A stretch of DNA of 64,000 bases. Source: Scortum barcoo (lineage: Eukaryota > Chordata > Actinopteri > Centrarchiformes > Terapontidae). The stretch is taken from assembly GCA_023238725.1 (NCBI GenBank), contig CM041546.1:7212483-7276482 (forward strand), written 5' to 3'. The notes under the pieces are model-generated. The model worked only from the letters and a program-made list of their open reading frames with translations. It had not been told where the DNA came from and did not search any database. The position numbers and the translations under genes are program-made. Position 1 is the stretch's first letter; every line of letters begins with the position of its first letter. Positions 1-12,559 of this stretch are shown here, one piece after another.

Positions 1-84
<84 letters not shown>
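1..84. repeat. compound (CA)n(TA)n microsatellite at window edge
   Basis: About 16 CA units run into roughly 20 uninterrupted TA units and return to CACA at about position 80. The tract begins at the first base of the window, so its full length is unknown. Imperfect CA-rich sequence continues to about 200. Confidence 0.97.
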
Positions 85-86
<2 letters not shown>

Positions 87-780
87 GCAAAGGAACAGAA
101 GCATGCAAACACACACAGATGAGAAGGTGTACACAGAGTGGAAACACAGACACAAAAACAGACATATAGATGTACACACACACAGACACACACACACTCA
201 TCATCCCCCCTGCCTAAGTGGGTGTCAGCAGCCATCTTCAGCTAGGTAATATGAAAGGGCTTCCAAAGGCAGGGGTCATGTTAAATTGTAACGCAAATGT
301 TATTCCTCAATTATCCTTCTGGGGGAAATGTCAACCGCTTCAGGGGGAATCAGACTGGACCGAAGGAGTGTGTGTGTGTCTCAGTGTGTGTGCTGCCTGA
401 GGCCAAAGAGTCAAGCAAGTATTCACACTTCTGCTGCCCACACTGGACCCCTCACCCCCCACACTGCAGACACACATGCCTGGTCACTCTATAGCTGCTC
501 TTTATATGTTTACATTTGAGTTTCCATGGATATATTTTAGTAAAATACTTAGTAATGGCTGTCGTTGAGATTAAATTTCATTAAAAGGTGTTTTCACAGT
601 AACGTTGGAAGACATTACGGCTTGGAGTGATAATTAATGGTATGGTATAATGGTATATCCTCGACAAACCCATTTAAAACTAAAATGTATAGTTTTTCAG
701 TGTATGTCTCAACAGCTAGAGTAAGCTAAGAGTAGATAATGGGCATATTTAAACACAGCAATGAGAACCAGGTCAGCATT
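85..780. other. CA-rich decay then ordinary non-coding sequence
   Basis: Positions 85-200 are interrupted CA/ACAG repeats flanking the edge microsatellite. A short TG run lies near 367-392. The rest is AT-leaning sequence with no recognised gene, RNA or mobile element. Short open frames here translate TG repeats and look like noise. Confidence 0.6.
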
Positions 781-1240
781 TCTTCCCTGGATATTTTCAG
801 AAGAATCCCCCATCCCATGAATTCTTGTGGTGGCTGCCCAGTTGGGACCTGGGGAGTTTCTCAAGTGAATCTAATGAAAAACTCTGCTGTGATTGGCAGC
901 TGAATGCCTAAGCTAACAAAGGCTCGCCTCAATGAGGGGTCAGAAGTGAAAATAGCATTGGCCTTTGCCAGTGGCCTCCCCTGCCTGGCTCACTGGATAT
1001 TACAAGTTACCAAATTTATATTTGCAATAACAAATTGACTCCAATTGGTCTAAGTGGGGATCAAGACCTGGCTGGAAATTTGCGGCGCTGCGAGGAAATC
1101 GCTTCGTGGACCTTTGAGAAAACGAGGGGTCACCGACTGAAGCCCGAGGGGACACGAGGACAGGGGCGAGGACAGAGAGGAATAAACACGCGGATGTGCT
1201 CGTATCCGTGCTTGCGTACACACAAATAAGCATTTACACA
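781..1240. promoter_or_regulatory. candidate conserved non-coding block
   Basis: This is complex, non-repetitive sequence. It carries a CCAAT-box-like ATTGG near 892 and a locally GC-rich part at 1080-1200 with several CpGs. Open frames on both strands at 1000-1380 are short and match no family I know. The regulatory reading is an inference from sequence texture alone. Confidence 0.25.
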
Positions 1241-3049
1241 AATTCTCGTCTCCAGCACACACAAGGACACACAGGCATACAGCTACATCACTTTTCACCC
1301 TTCTTGAGTCTGCTGCACGTTGAAGGAAATCCATGAAATCAGTAAAGTCTTGTCCAAAGGCAGACTCTGTTATGAACAATCATGACTTTACAATGAACAG
1401 TTTGCAAAATCCTGTAGTACAAAGCTGCTGCTCACTGAGCGCACACTGAACAGAGTCTCCAAAGAAACTCATCAAAATGCCCTGAAAAGCCGCCCAGGAT
1501 CATAATTGGAAGATAATTTTGCAACTAATAGCTAAATAATAGTTATTATGATCGTCCTACTGGCTGCAGCCAGACTTCTGTCAGGGACTGATTGTTCTCA
1601 GCCCTATCCTATCCTCTCTCTTTTATTCTGTCTTTCACATCATTTCTCTTATCACTCTCTTCTATTGTAAGCACTGTCGGTTCGTCCCCATGGCTACGGC
1701 CGATGATATCGTGTTATCAATGTAATAAAACTAAAGTGCTGGGCAGGAAATTGAAAGTGTATTCGTACAGGAAATAACAGTGCTCTGTCATAATCTACAG
1801 TCGAAAACATGTGTTCATCCACGTATTGTTTCTTTATCTGATGGTGGAGAAAACGTTGTGGTCAGCCATCTTTTTTTTCCTCCTTCTTCTATTTCCCTGT
1901 TCTATTGTCTTTCTTCCTCCTTCTTTCTTTCCCACACATTATGACCAATACAGCCTTATTATGGCAGTCCCCGTGAAATTGGCCCGTCCTACATCTCTTC
2001 TAAAACACTGTTAACGGTGTCCATTGCAGTGTGTGCTGTTGAGAAGATAATTAAATGTGGGCATAATAAAAGCCAGCTCACCTCTCAAAGGATAGGATTC
2101 ATGTCATCTTAGTATGAAAGTGTCTGAAGCTGGAGTCGTGCGGCTTCACTTCAGGAGAAAGTGAGACTTTTAGGAGTGTTTGATCACTCTCAAGAAACTC
2201 ATTGAAAAGTATTTAAAATAAAATCAGCAGCAGGAAAGCTCGTTTGATTGAACATATTGCATAGTGTCCTCTGAACACAACACCAACTGGGTAACAACAA
2301 AAAAAAAAATCACTGAAATCTTTAATGTTTGTCTCCTCTTCTTTATCCCTACTTGGAAACAGCAACAGTGCCACAGTGTGAAGCGGTACTGTATGAATAA
2401 AAATAACCATAACATGAATAAAACCTCTCAAATCTGTCATGTTTTTATGATAAGCCAGACTACCTCTCAGTGCATGTTTCTGATGTCCTGTGTTCCTCCA
2501 TATGACCTGCAAGAGAGAAAGAGAGAGAGGTAGCTGACACAAGGCCGCCCTCTGTCTGAAGTAACAGAAAACGCCCTCTACTGTACATGCTGTATTTGGA
2601 GGGCTTTCAGACTGTGTGAGCTTGTGTGTATGTGTGAGTGTGTGTGTGAGAGAGTGTGCCCACATAATAACATTCGCAATTTCAGCGTGTAACAGGGGTG
2701 GGCAGAAGGGGATCCCGAGCTGATGAGCATGTAATCACTAATATGATTTACTAATGAATATAAAGTTAATCAGGGACCAAGAAACAAAGCCAGAGGATGC
2801 TTTGACACTCCCAATTTGCGACGGATCCTAAAGAGAGTGGGCCAGACAGCGGCTTACTATATGGGTCAGAGGAACAATCTGTATGTATATCAATACAAGA
2901 TAAAAAAAAGCAATGAATAAACAAAAAGTAAAAAAAAAAAAAGCAAACAGTGTTCATGACACATAACTTTGCTCGTTACTGTTTCTTTTTTCATATATTG
3001 TACTTTATTCCACATTGTTATTAGATGAATCCCTTCCCTCTATCCTTTC
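1241..3049. other. non-coding sequence, nothing specific
   Basis: Pyrimidine-rich stretches occur at 1600-1680 and 1870-1935, and a TG/AG-rich microsatellite at 2600-2660. Poly-A runs occur at 2299-2309 and 2930-2941. A minus-strand open frame at 2213-2665 (150 residues) starts in the CA/TG repeat and shows no domain, so it is not called as a gene. Confidence 0.55.
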
Positions 3050-3690
3050 TTTCTTTCACTGGTGACATGCTGGCTCTCTAATTGGCTGACGTGGTACGGC
3101 GGTGGTGGTAAAGTGGCGAAAACGGCACAGAAGCATGTAGCAAAAAGTCTCATTTGCATTAAATTAATTAAAGGCCACTCTCTGAGCTATATTTAAACTA
3201 AGATTGACTGACTAAACATATATGATTTTTTTCCTCTCTCTCTCTCTCTCACATCTTCTCCATATGATTCGCTTTCTCGCACTCTCCGTTAACACACACA
3301 TTGTCTCTACATCCTTTCCTTTCCCTCTCTCAGATGTGTGTGTTGGCCCAAGGCACAGCTCTACCCCTCTTAGTTCTAATTGATGTAAATGGAAGGAGTG
3401 GAGAAGGCTTGGCGAGGGTTGACCTTGTTATATCGGGGGCGGCTCACCCCAATTAATCACAAGATCCTTGCCCAGATGCTTCAAGCTAATAAACAGCGCT
3501 CGAATCAAAAAGTCCCCGCAGTCGTACAGCCACTCCAATGATTGTGCTACCTGCTCAAGATTAAAGCCCACTGTGAATCGAGAGGGCAAGTAGCACTTCT
3601 GACAATGCGGGGTGGCAAGATGAGTTAGTTAAAGGCAGATGAGACGCCTATGGAGCCGACTCTTTTTTTCTTTCCATTTTTTTCCCCTTC
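3050..3690. promoter_or_regulatory. candidate CNE with POU octamer and TTAATTAA
   Basis: A perfect octamer ATTTGCAT sits at 3152-3159, followed five bases later by the palindrome TTAATTAA at 3164-3171. AATTAATC (homeodomain/bicoid-like) lies at 3451-3458. A CT microsatellite at 3235-3250 separates the two complex halves. POU and homeodomain proteins bind such cores; use in this locus is an inference. Confidence 0.35.
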
Positions 3691-3839
3691 CCACCATTTA
3701 AGCATTTTACTGCAAATTGCATGTCAAATTACCCTTGCACTGAAATACCCTTAATGAGTCCCTCTTTTCTTGTGTAAATAGTCATTTTCCAACCATTCCT
3801 CACCCTGTAATACTTACTGGGGATTTTAGGGATTATGGG

Positions 3840-4270
3840 AGGAAAATTATTTCACACATTTTAAAAGGATTATTTTAACAATGTGGGACATGTCAGTCTC
3901 CTCTACGACATACAATGGCCTCCCTGTGATTTTACCATTTGAAAACACTACCAAAGCGCAGACAATTGAACGCGGTGAATGGAGCGCACAATGTGAGGGA
4001 CCACGGTGTGCTCGTGTCATAATTACGTTCAATATGGCATGTCCTGTCCTGACATTTAACGAGGAAGGAGACAATGTGGCGTTAGGTCGTGGAACGTGCC
4101 GAGATCCCTCCGCGTATATGTGTGCACAGTACGTGTCTGCGTGCAGCTGCCAAAGCCTGCTTTAAAAATTTCTCTGAATATTTTAAAGGATGATATCTGT
4201 GATTGCTGCATGCCCCGGAAGCTGCTGTTTGACTCAGGCATGTAAGTTTGATGTGAATCTCTTCTGTCTC
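3840..4270. promoter_or_regulatory. candidate conserved non-coding block
   Basis: Dense complex sequence runs from the end of an AT-rich spacer to the (TAAA)n tract. Two overlapping antisense open frames of 75-94 residues are present but show no motif or codon bias, so no gene is called. Confidence 0.25.
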
Positions 4271-4284
4271 TGCTGACCACTTCA

Positions 4285-4290
4285 TTAAAA

Positions 4291-4321
<31 letters not shown>

Positions 4322-4323
4322 AG
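4285..4323. repeat. (AAAT)n tetranucleotide microsatellite
   Basis: About nine near-perfect AAAT/TAAA units. It also creates a run of stop codons on both strands, ending any nearby open frames. Confidence 0.95.
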
Positions 4324-4829
4324 GAAATCATTTTTAAAGGTTATATAAATAAGGATAACCTCTATGGGGTTGTGTCTAGATCACTGGTGTTTGTTTGTGA
4401 AACCTTTTCATTTATTATGGGAATTGATTGCTCTGTCGGAGAGAGTGGGCCCCGGTGGCTTCCACAGCTGGAACTTAGTACAGCGCAGGGACCAGTGGGT
4501 TTCCTGGCCTTGCTGTTATCCAGGTATCCGTGGCTCACATCATGAAGAAAAGAGGGGGAAAGACTCAAAATTAAGTATGTCAGAGACAGGTCGAGGCATA
4601 GGAATAGTACAGTAGGTAAGGGCAGGGAGTAAGAGCAAGAGGGGATGTAGACAAGGGATTGTAGGTAATATGAAAGCAGATGGGAAGTGAAAGAGAGAGT
4701 CAACATCCTGGCCAGCATCCCAGGATACACCAGCTGTTGCTGTAACTTCACCCCACGCACCCACCTCTCCTCCACCCCCCCTTTTTTTTTTCACTGCCTC
4801 TTTTTTCTAACTCTTTAGGCCCGCAGAAG
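4324..4829. other. non-coding spacer
   Basis: Mixed composition with a C6T9 run near 4775-4790. A minus-strand open frame of 137 residues (4362-4775) is rich in Ser/Leu/Pro from CT-rich sequence and shows no recognisable domain. Nothing else is supported. Confidence 0.5.
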
Positions 4830-5130
4830 TGAGAGTTGGTGACAAGCTCCTCCTTTAAAGTATCTGATGGTATCACATCACAAAGGCGGGAGTCCTTCAG
4901 CACATTTGAGGGGTTTTTTTTCTTACATAAAATCGGTTGCTGCCACTACTCTGTCCTTTGCGGTGACATTTCAGAAAGGCAGCGCTATGACAGGATTAAC
5001 AAATTGGTGATAAAGGCCGGCTCTGTTGCACAGCTCAGCCTCGACAAGTTGGATGCAGCTCCGGAGTCGACACGACCTGCTAAAGTGAGCCGATGAAGCT
5101 ACAGCGCCCTTAGACCCCTGACCTCCAACC
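4830..5130. promoter_or_regulatory. candidate conserved non-coding block
   Basis: About 300 bp of complex, moderately GC-rich sequence bounded by a T-rich run at 4913-4921 and an abrupt change to AT-rich sequence after 5150. The sharp change in composition is the main reason for marking it. An 86-residue open frame crosses it but matches nothing I recognise. Confidence 0.3.
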
Positions 5131-5744
5131 TCATCTCCTGTCCTTCCTGTCCACAGTCACTACACACTGTTTTTATTTCCAAAACCTTAGGTCGTGAGAC
5201 AAATTAAAAAGGCACTTCTGCAATAATATTAATTCTGCTGTTGATTTTGATCATTTGTCATCAGTGCTTATATAACATTTTTTTTTAAATACTTAATATA
5301 TGGAAAGTGTGTGGTGAAAAAGAAACCAATAAATCATTATTTATCTATGTCTTTTTGTTTTTCTTACTTGTCTATGGCTGAGTTTATTTTTCTATATTCT
5401 GTTAAAAGTTGAATACTTATTGCTGTTTGTCTCGTATTACTCATATTACATATGATGTTGATGTTGTTTTTTATAAACTCAACTGTTTTACTTACTTATT
5501 TACTTTGACGCATGTCATCAGTATTTGTTGACGCAATGATCTGTATTTTTCTCCAGAACAATTTATATTTAGTTATTTCTTGAAATAAAACACAAAATGT
5601 TTTAAAACCCAATCCACATACTCTTTTCATAAGATTTTTGTGGGGTCTGTTGTGTATTTTATTGCATCTGTGACCTCCCCAACTTCAGTATGTTGGTGAT
5701 TCATACGAAAAAGAGATAACTTAGAGTTACCTTTTTACACATTC
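5131..5744. other. AT-rich spacer
   Basis: AT-rich sequence with many stop codons in all frames. No motif, hairpin or mobile-element end was recognised. Confidence 0.6.
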
Positions 5745-5939
<195 letters not shown>

Positions 5940-6930
5940 ATAATAAACTTCCTCGTTATCAATTTACGGTTTCACATCTTTATTATTTATTCATCATCAT
6001 AAAGTCAAAAATTTAATCACATTGGTCAATTACCCTCTACATTTCCTCTATACAATGAAACAGCAAACAAACAAGGAGGAGCAAATGAAAAGCAAGTAGC
6101 TAAACATAAGGAAACCAAAGAAGTGGTTGCAAAATTAATGAACCACCATAAACAAAGCGGATCGCAGCCATTTGCATGGCGCACGTGTGTGCGAACAGGT
6201 GGAGGTGGGCACAAAGAGTGTGTGTTCGGAACAAACAGTGACGTGTGTGCAGCATCTCTCTCACTCTCTCTCTCTCTCCTGTGTGTCACATCAAAGTCTG
6301 AGGCCTGTTGGCTTGACTTACACCTCATCCAATTAGTCAGCAGTATCTCAGCGACCCTGAAGAATAGACGGCTCTTTTCGAGGCTCCACCGTCACTTGAT
6401 CCCAGGTAACAAAATACCCAGGGCTGTGGACACACGCACAAACACACATAAACACAAAAACACCCGATACCTGGGGCTCATGGTGTAACGATAAAATGAG
6501 GCAGGGAAAGGGAGTGGGCGCAGACGTCAACAGCATTAGCGAAACAAAAAAACACGAGAGGAGGGGAGAGAGGGCGGAGGAAGGAGCCAGGTACAAAATT
6601 GATGGCTCACAATACGGCGGCATTGTAACAAAATGAATTTGTCGGCCTATTGTCTGTAACAAAAGACCTAATTGAAGCTGGGGCCTCCTGTCCCTTGTCC
6701 GTTGCTCCTCTTGGCATGTTAAGTATGCTGTAAGATATGCTGATTCTCACTTGGACTGAATTATTTAGGTGGGCAAGAAGCCGCAACTGAACAAGTAGGA
6801 ACAAAAGAGCGGAGGATGTGCTGCGCGCACTGCACAGGTCCGGCGGTGGTGGGGTTGGGGGGGGTTGTAACATGTTGAACATGGCACGATGTGTACTGTA
6901 ACGGTGCTTACCAGACTTTTAAATAGTCTG
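5940..6930. promoter_or_regulatory. mixed spacer with candidate CNE core
   Basis: The parts at 6120-6240, 6300-6420 and 6600-6830 are complex sequence. They are separated by a CT microsatellite (6258-6278) and a CA-rich stretch (6430-6465). A G-rich run occurs near 6850-6866. The 90-120 residue open frames here are built partly on these repeats. Conservation is a guess until aligned. Confidence 0.22.
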
Positions 6931-7080
6931 AATAAAAGCCTGAAATGGCCTCATATCACAGAAGAAAATATTGTATGCCGCCTGCCAAAGAGTACACAAT
7001 CTGTTGATGGGTAAATAGTTTCCACATTGCAAACCATCAAATTTAAACTTTTTTTTTCTATTTATTTTCTGCCTTTTTCT
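6931..7080. other. AT-rich spacer
   Basis: Short AT-rich stretch ending in a T-run near 7050. No feature is seen. Confidence 0.5.
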
Positions 7081-7330
7081 AACATCATTGCGGCTCGCTC
7101 TCTCCAGCTACCATGACACAGCATTATCAAGCTTGCAAGGACATCTCGGTTCCCTGTACCACATGTCTGGAATCCAATTACTAGGCGGCAATTTATGCTG
7201 TGTGAGGATGCATTACTATTTCAATATTGAGATGTCAAATTACACACAGGGCCTCTAATGCACTCTGGCAATCATAGCCCACTGCTCAGACTGCCGGCAA
7301 CAAAACTGTCAGAGGACCTTGTCACAGGGG
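7081..7330. promoter_or_regulatory. candidate conserved non-coding block
   Basis: About 250 bp of uninterrupted complex sequence between a T-rich run and a CT-rich run. It has a CAATTA homeodomain core at 7175-7180 and a TTTATG (Cdx/Hox-like) near 7192. There are no useful open frames. It is one of the cleaner CNE-like blocks by texture. Confidence 0.33.
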
Positions 7331-9630
7331 AAGGGAAATCTGATTCGCTCACACCCTCTCTTTTCCTACCTCTCCCTCTTTTTTTTTGACCATGACTTCC
7401 TTCGGTAATTCTGCGCCATTGTGTTCTCTCTCTTTTTCCCCCCTCTCTCTCTCTATCTCTCTGCTGTTCCTCGGAGGGGTTTCATCGCCCAGAACTCCAT
7501 GGCAGGGCGATTGATGAGGAGGCCTCAATTCTCTGACAGTTGACATTTACCAGGAGACTCTCCTTGGCATGCCCACGTTGTTGGCTTCACCGCAAACAAA
7601 CAGACAACCAGACAGCTGGAAACGCCTCAGAAAAGAAAGGATGAAATTGGATCACTTAATAACCTTATAAATCTTCTGAATGCCTTATAAACCGCATCGT
7701 ACATGGTGAAGGATTTTATTATCTATCAATTAGTGTATGACTAGGGAGGACATAATGTTTTATATATTTCTTTTCTTCAATCACAAGGTCGCATTTTATT
7801 TATTCTTAATATTATCTAAAAAAAAAAAAAAACTTAAAAGTAATGCCTTGATCATCAGAAAGCATTTGAATGTAGTTAAAAACAACATTGTCCCATAGTT
7901 GTTTTGCTTGACTCTTATTTTCCTCAGTCGTATTTTCCCTCAGAGTGTACTGTAATACATAACACGTCATCCACATTTGCCCTATTTGTCCACCGTCACT
8001 GTACTTTCTATCGAATTCTTACTCTACGCCCGTGTGGCGGACCTGAAGGTCTCAGCAGTGGTCCTCCGGTACAAAAGCTGACGTGAGGGCAGGTTTACTC
8101 AGAGGTGGGCTCACCTCGTGAACACAAAACAGAGATGCTTTCTGACATCTTGTGAAGTTGTCTCCGTCCCTGCGTATACCTTTGGGGAGGGAGAGCAGGC
8201 GGGGGAGCGGCAGCAGCACTGAGCCCATCAGGGCCCACTATACTTGCCAGGCACTGAATTTTTAATGCGCAAGGCCCCCACAAATGCATGGGCAGCATGA
8301 TGTTGTCACCCCGGCATATTTTATCACTGATCAAACATTAGTCGGCAGCTGTTGTAAACTTGTAGCTGTCTCGGTGGCGGTGGCGGTGACAGGCGCCGAC
8401 ACACTGCTGAGAGACTGAGGCCCAGCTGGCTGCTTTACTTACTTACATTCTGGCTTTGTGCAAAAAAAAAAATAAATAAATAAATAAAAAGAGTGTTTTC
8501 CTCCACCTCAAGCAGCGGCCTGTCGCTCTCTTTCACTCATTCTCTCATTTGTCCCAGACTTCTTCCTCCCTTACTCTTACTCTTGTACTTTTTTCCCGTC
8601 ACAGACTTGTTTTCGCGGTCTCTCCCTCCTTCTCTCTTCCCTCTCCGCCCTCCTCTCCCTCTTCCTCTGTCGTGTCTTATGATTTCCCCAACTGCATGTT
8701 TTGTGCCCTCGCGGTGTTAGCGCAGACACACGTTGTGGTGCATCTTACAGCGGCTACCTGAGGGTGAAAGAAAAAATAAAAAGAAAAAGAAAAAGAGAAA
8801 AGTACGAGGAGCAAACATTGTACCTCTAGAGTCTTGGCTGGGCTCAGAAAGGGAAGGCGTGAGGGAGACGTTTTGACAGCGTGAAGAGAGAAGGTGGGAA
8901 CAAACTGACACTACAAATGCTGTGTGTGTTTCATTGGCGCAGCTCGCCTCTTGGTGGAGTTTCAAATGTGATTTTGAAGGCATGGGGGACCGAGATGGCT
9001 ACCTGATATCATGCCACCTGTTCCAGTCGAAACCGCTTCAGTTCTCACTAAAATAGCAAGTTAGCCACTTTTGTTTCCAACCTACTTATACCATATAGTA
9101 ATTAAACAAATCAGCGTAATTAAACAGTGTTTGATTGTTGATTTGAATACATGTTTGATATTAAAATACAATTTTATACCAATTTGATATACCAATAGTC
9201 ATATTCTATAGGACTAGCTGGTTCTAAGTTAACATGATGATTTGCTCGACTGAGGAGAATTAAATCACTTTTTTTTTATTTATTCATTCATAAAAGTGAC
9301 ATCAATTTCCAACTATGAAAACCAGTAAATTATGTGATTTATTATATGAAAGACTCTGGCTTCCATGTGGACATATTGTTAGATGCATGTTTGTGCAGGG
9401 TAAAACATCTTTCCAAGCAAATATATCAATATTTCATTGCTTCATTTATTATGTAAATTCCTCAACTGAATTTTTCAGTAATTGGTTAGGACATGAGATC
9501 CCCACACCCCGACCCCCACCACCCCTCCACCCACGCTCCATGTGTCTCTTTTGCACAAAGGCAGCGGTTGGACAGCTCACTGGTGGGAATTACCTTTTGG
9601 CTGGCACTAAATAATTTTTATTTCTAATTT
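7331..9630. other. mixed spacer with CT-rich tracts and one complex block
   Basis: CT-rich tracts lie at 7350-7460 and 8490-8690, poly-A at 7820-7833 and (AAAT)n at 8470-8488. A complex block at 8090-8450 includes repeated GGTGGCGGT near 8372-8388 and could be regulatory. AT-rich sequence fills 9050-9480. No gene, RNA or mobile element was recognised. Confidence 0.5.
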
Positions 9631-9639
9631 ATTTCATGA

Positions 9640-9900
9640 CAACGGGCACACGCAAAGGGAGAGTCCCCTCAGTCAGCCAAGTGCCTTGTTGGCAATGATT
9701 GATTACCCAATATCTAATTAGCTGAGATCCAATCACTTATTATGCAGAGTGTGGGACAAACAAACTTGAGTCAACTGTCAGCCGATTGATTGATGACACT
9801 CCCAATCCTGCTTTTGTTTGCTCAAATGTCCCGATGCTTGTTACAACCACCAAAGCTCGCTCGGACAATGCAGTCTGTCACTCTGATGGTGGGTTGCCGG
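9640..9900. promoter_or_regulatory. candidate CNE with PBX/HOX- and MEIS-like sites
   Basis: TGATTGATTA lies at 9696-9705, TGATTGATGACA at 9787-9798 and CTGTCA at 9775-9780. TGATTGAT is the classic PBX-HOX half pair, and TGACA/CTGTCA the MEIS/PREP/TGIF hexamer. Their clustering within about 100 bp of complex sequence suggests a TALE-homeodomain enhancer. Binding is an inference. Confidence 0.38.
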
Positions 9901-9939
9901 CCTCCTGTCTTTCTCGCCAACGGAAACACTCATTTTTTT

Positions 9940-10022
9940 GTGTTTGTGTGTGCGAGTGTGTGTGTGCCGAGAACATGTCTGTGTGATATGTGTGTGTGTG
10001 TGCATGTGTGTGTTTGTGTGTG
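9940..10022. repeat. interrupted (TG)n microsatellite
   Basis: TG repeats broken by GA, CC and CA interruptions. They account for Cys/Val-rich open frames across this region. Confidence 0.93.
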
Positions 10023-11639
10023 AAAATATATTGTTATAGACAGAGTGAGATTTGTCAGGTTGTTGGCCCTATTAAAGGCAGGTCTCCCCTTCTCACCTTG
10101 AGGGCAAGTTGGTTTTTAACAAAGGGTGAGAGGGGAAAGGGAGCTATATCATGATTAAAAACAAAACAGTGATTAATGAAACACGAGGGGGGTTGTTCAT
10201 CATAATGTCTTACGGCTTTACACATGAAATTTACAGATTTTTTTTTCAATATTTCCATTCCTATGTTTATTTTATTGAATTTAATTTTTTTTTTTATTTT
10301 ATAATTAAAAGACACTTTGGTGCATTCTGGACTTGGAAAATCTCTATTTCATTGTTGAAATGTTTCAAAAAGTGATATTACAAAAAAGGCTCACTGTCAA
10401 ACAAACAAAACCATGAAACAATAGAGTTTCATGCACAGCACAATGCAAACATTTCCATTCACATCAACACAAAAGTGGATGTATCTGACAATGGGGACAT
10501 TTGCTATGTGTTTGTTGTCTTTGTGCACATTATGCAGCTTCCTCCGCCTCCTCTAACTCCCCATGCAGGAAACCCCTGAATGTACACCACATGGGGAGTT
10601 ATTAAAGTGGCTAGTGTCAAACTGCCTACACTGTAGCTGCACATTGTTGTCCTGCCAGTGTTGCTGTAACTTAAATGGAAAGATGCAGTGGTTGTCATTT
10701 GGAATCTACTGTGTGGCAACAAGTGTCATCGCCCCCCCTTCCCCCACAAAGGAAGTAACTGGGCAATATATAACACCTGTCTTCAATACTCTGTGATTTC
10801 AGGAGAGTAAAAAACTTTCAGCACTTCACTTCTAGATAGTTCCTTTAGTGGTACAGTCATACTTGCAGGAGACAAAATTTGAGAAGAAAAAGAAAAACAA
10901 CAAAAAAAAAGGACTATGGAGACAGGTATGCAGGAAGTCTGAGGCAACAGTAACTATACCTATATGTTTTCTAATATCATAAAACATTTCTTTGTGAATT
11001 ACAGCCTAAATTGCTTTGAGATTAATTGCTGCAAGAAGGAATATACTAAAGAGATCTTTTAGCCTCACATTTCTGCAGTACTGACCATGTAGCTTCAAAA
11101 ATGGTGATCTTGAATGTTTTGTTAGGAGTTAAGTGTTTCGTTATGTGTTGAATTTTTCTCTTCTTGAGCAAAATATAACCATTTTCAAACCCATTACACT
11201 GTCTGAAAAGTGCATTTTGACAGTGAAAAGTTTTGGACATACATATTTCTTACAGGACAGCGGCAATTTCTTCTGGTTTACATCCTGTTTATATTACCAG
11301 CATTTATATTAACATTATATTCAGTCCATGTCACATCATTGGTCAATTATGTAACTTTTACTAATTCAGCATTATCAATCTGTCACTATGCTATGCTTTC
11401 ACAATTATTGTCTTCACATGATACTCACCGCTGCAGTGAGGGAAAATAAATCTGCTGCTGTTTAAACAGTTTAAATAGCGTGAATGTTCCTCTTTCAGTT
11501 TTTCTGTGATGTCAAAGGTTTAATCTCAACAATATCCATGTCAGACAGCCATGTTTTTTTTGCTTCTTTACTGTGTCAACACACAATTTATTACATTTGT
11601 GTTTGATTCGAAGCTCTTCTTTTCTTTGAAGAGCAAACA
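10023..11639. other. AT-rich non-coding sequence
   Basis: Long T and A runs occur near 10220-10300. The remaining sequence is ordinary and stop-rich. A complex patch at 10560-10790 has no clear motif. No gene or mobile element is seen. Confidence 0.55.
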
Positions 11640-12260
11640 GGAGAGCGAAATGACAATTTGACATCATTAAAAATGCATCGCGACTCAGGGGCCTTAGAGG
11701 CTTCCATTAGTAAATAGGGTCGAAAACTCACTCAAATGTGCACACACACATACACACGCAGACGGTTTGGGGGGGTGTTATCCAAAGCTGACATGTTCAA
11801 GGTTCAAGGATGAGGGCCTCTGAGATCCAGCTGTAATTTATTGTGAGATATTCAGCATCTGATCTCAGTGACAGTAGCCTCTGGCTTCGTTCATAAGAGC
11901 TAAAATGTCTCTCTTCTAACCCCGGGTGTGTGTACGTGGGCATGCACACACCCCGGCGTGCATGCATGATTGCAAGCGTGTGCTTATTTTCCATGTGTGT
12001 GCATAAAGGTCGGATAGAGAGATGGCGAGGGTTGAATTCTCTGACATACATCAAACAACTGACGACAGATGCCTGGACAGTATTAATCAAAACTTTCCCA
12101 TTTCCTAAAGAATTAATCATTAAATAATTAATTTGGCAGCTACAGGCAGCAGTTAAAGGGGGCTTGTGCCATCCCGCTGGTTAGAATTAGTCCTTGTCGA
12201 GAGGCTAGATTGATATATTTATTATTTATCAGATTAATCATGGCTAGAGACATTAGGATC
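11640..12260. promoter_or_regulatory. candidate conserved non-coding block with GATTAATC
   Basis: Complex sequence with an AT-rich homeodomain-like stretch at 12112-12135 (ATTAATCATTAAATAATTAA) and the palindrome GATTAATC at 12232-12239. The palindrome is two overlapping bicoid-type cores, as bound by OTX/PITX-like proteins. A G-run at 11770-11776 and short CA repeats interrupt the block. Confidence 0.3.
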
Positions 12261-12366
12261 CACTGTTGAGATCATACCAGTTATAGGGGGTGAGAGAGAG
12301 GAGGCAGGTGGCAGCTGTGTGTGGTGATTACAGTGCAAGGTGGTCAAGGGTACACTAGAGGGCCTG

Positions 12367-12391
12367 GACACACACACACACACACACACAT
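12367..12391. repeat. (CA)n microsatellite
   Basis: About 12 perfect CA units. Confidence 0.95.
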
Positions 12392-12481
12392 CAATGCAAT
12401 CTAAAGAGTGGGTGGTGGGCAGGATGTGTGTGTAGCCCCGAGCACTTCTTGTTTCCAAAGCCAGTGCAGTAGAATAAAGAA

Positions 12482-12494
12482 GGGGGGGGGGGGG
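12482..12494. repeat. G13 homopolymer
   Basis: Thirteen consecutive G residues, a length prone to replication and sequencing slippage. Confidence 0.95.
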
Positions 12495-12559
12495 CAAAGA
12501 AGTCATTGATCCAACGGCTTCCCAGAGGTCAGGGCAAGTCCTGGGGTCATTCCTGTTCA

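Noticed and set aside
2213..2665. 150-residue minus-strand open frame
   Set aside because: Begins in the CA/TG microsatellite, no recognised motif, and alternate frames overlap it.
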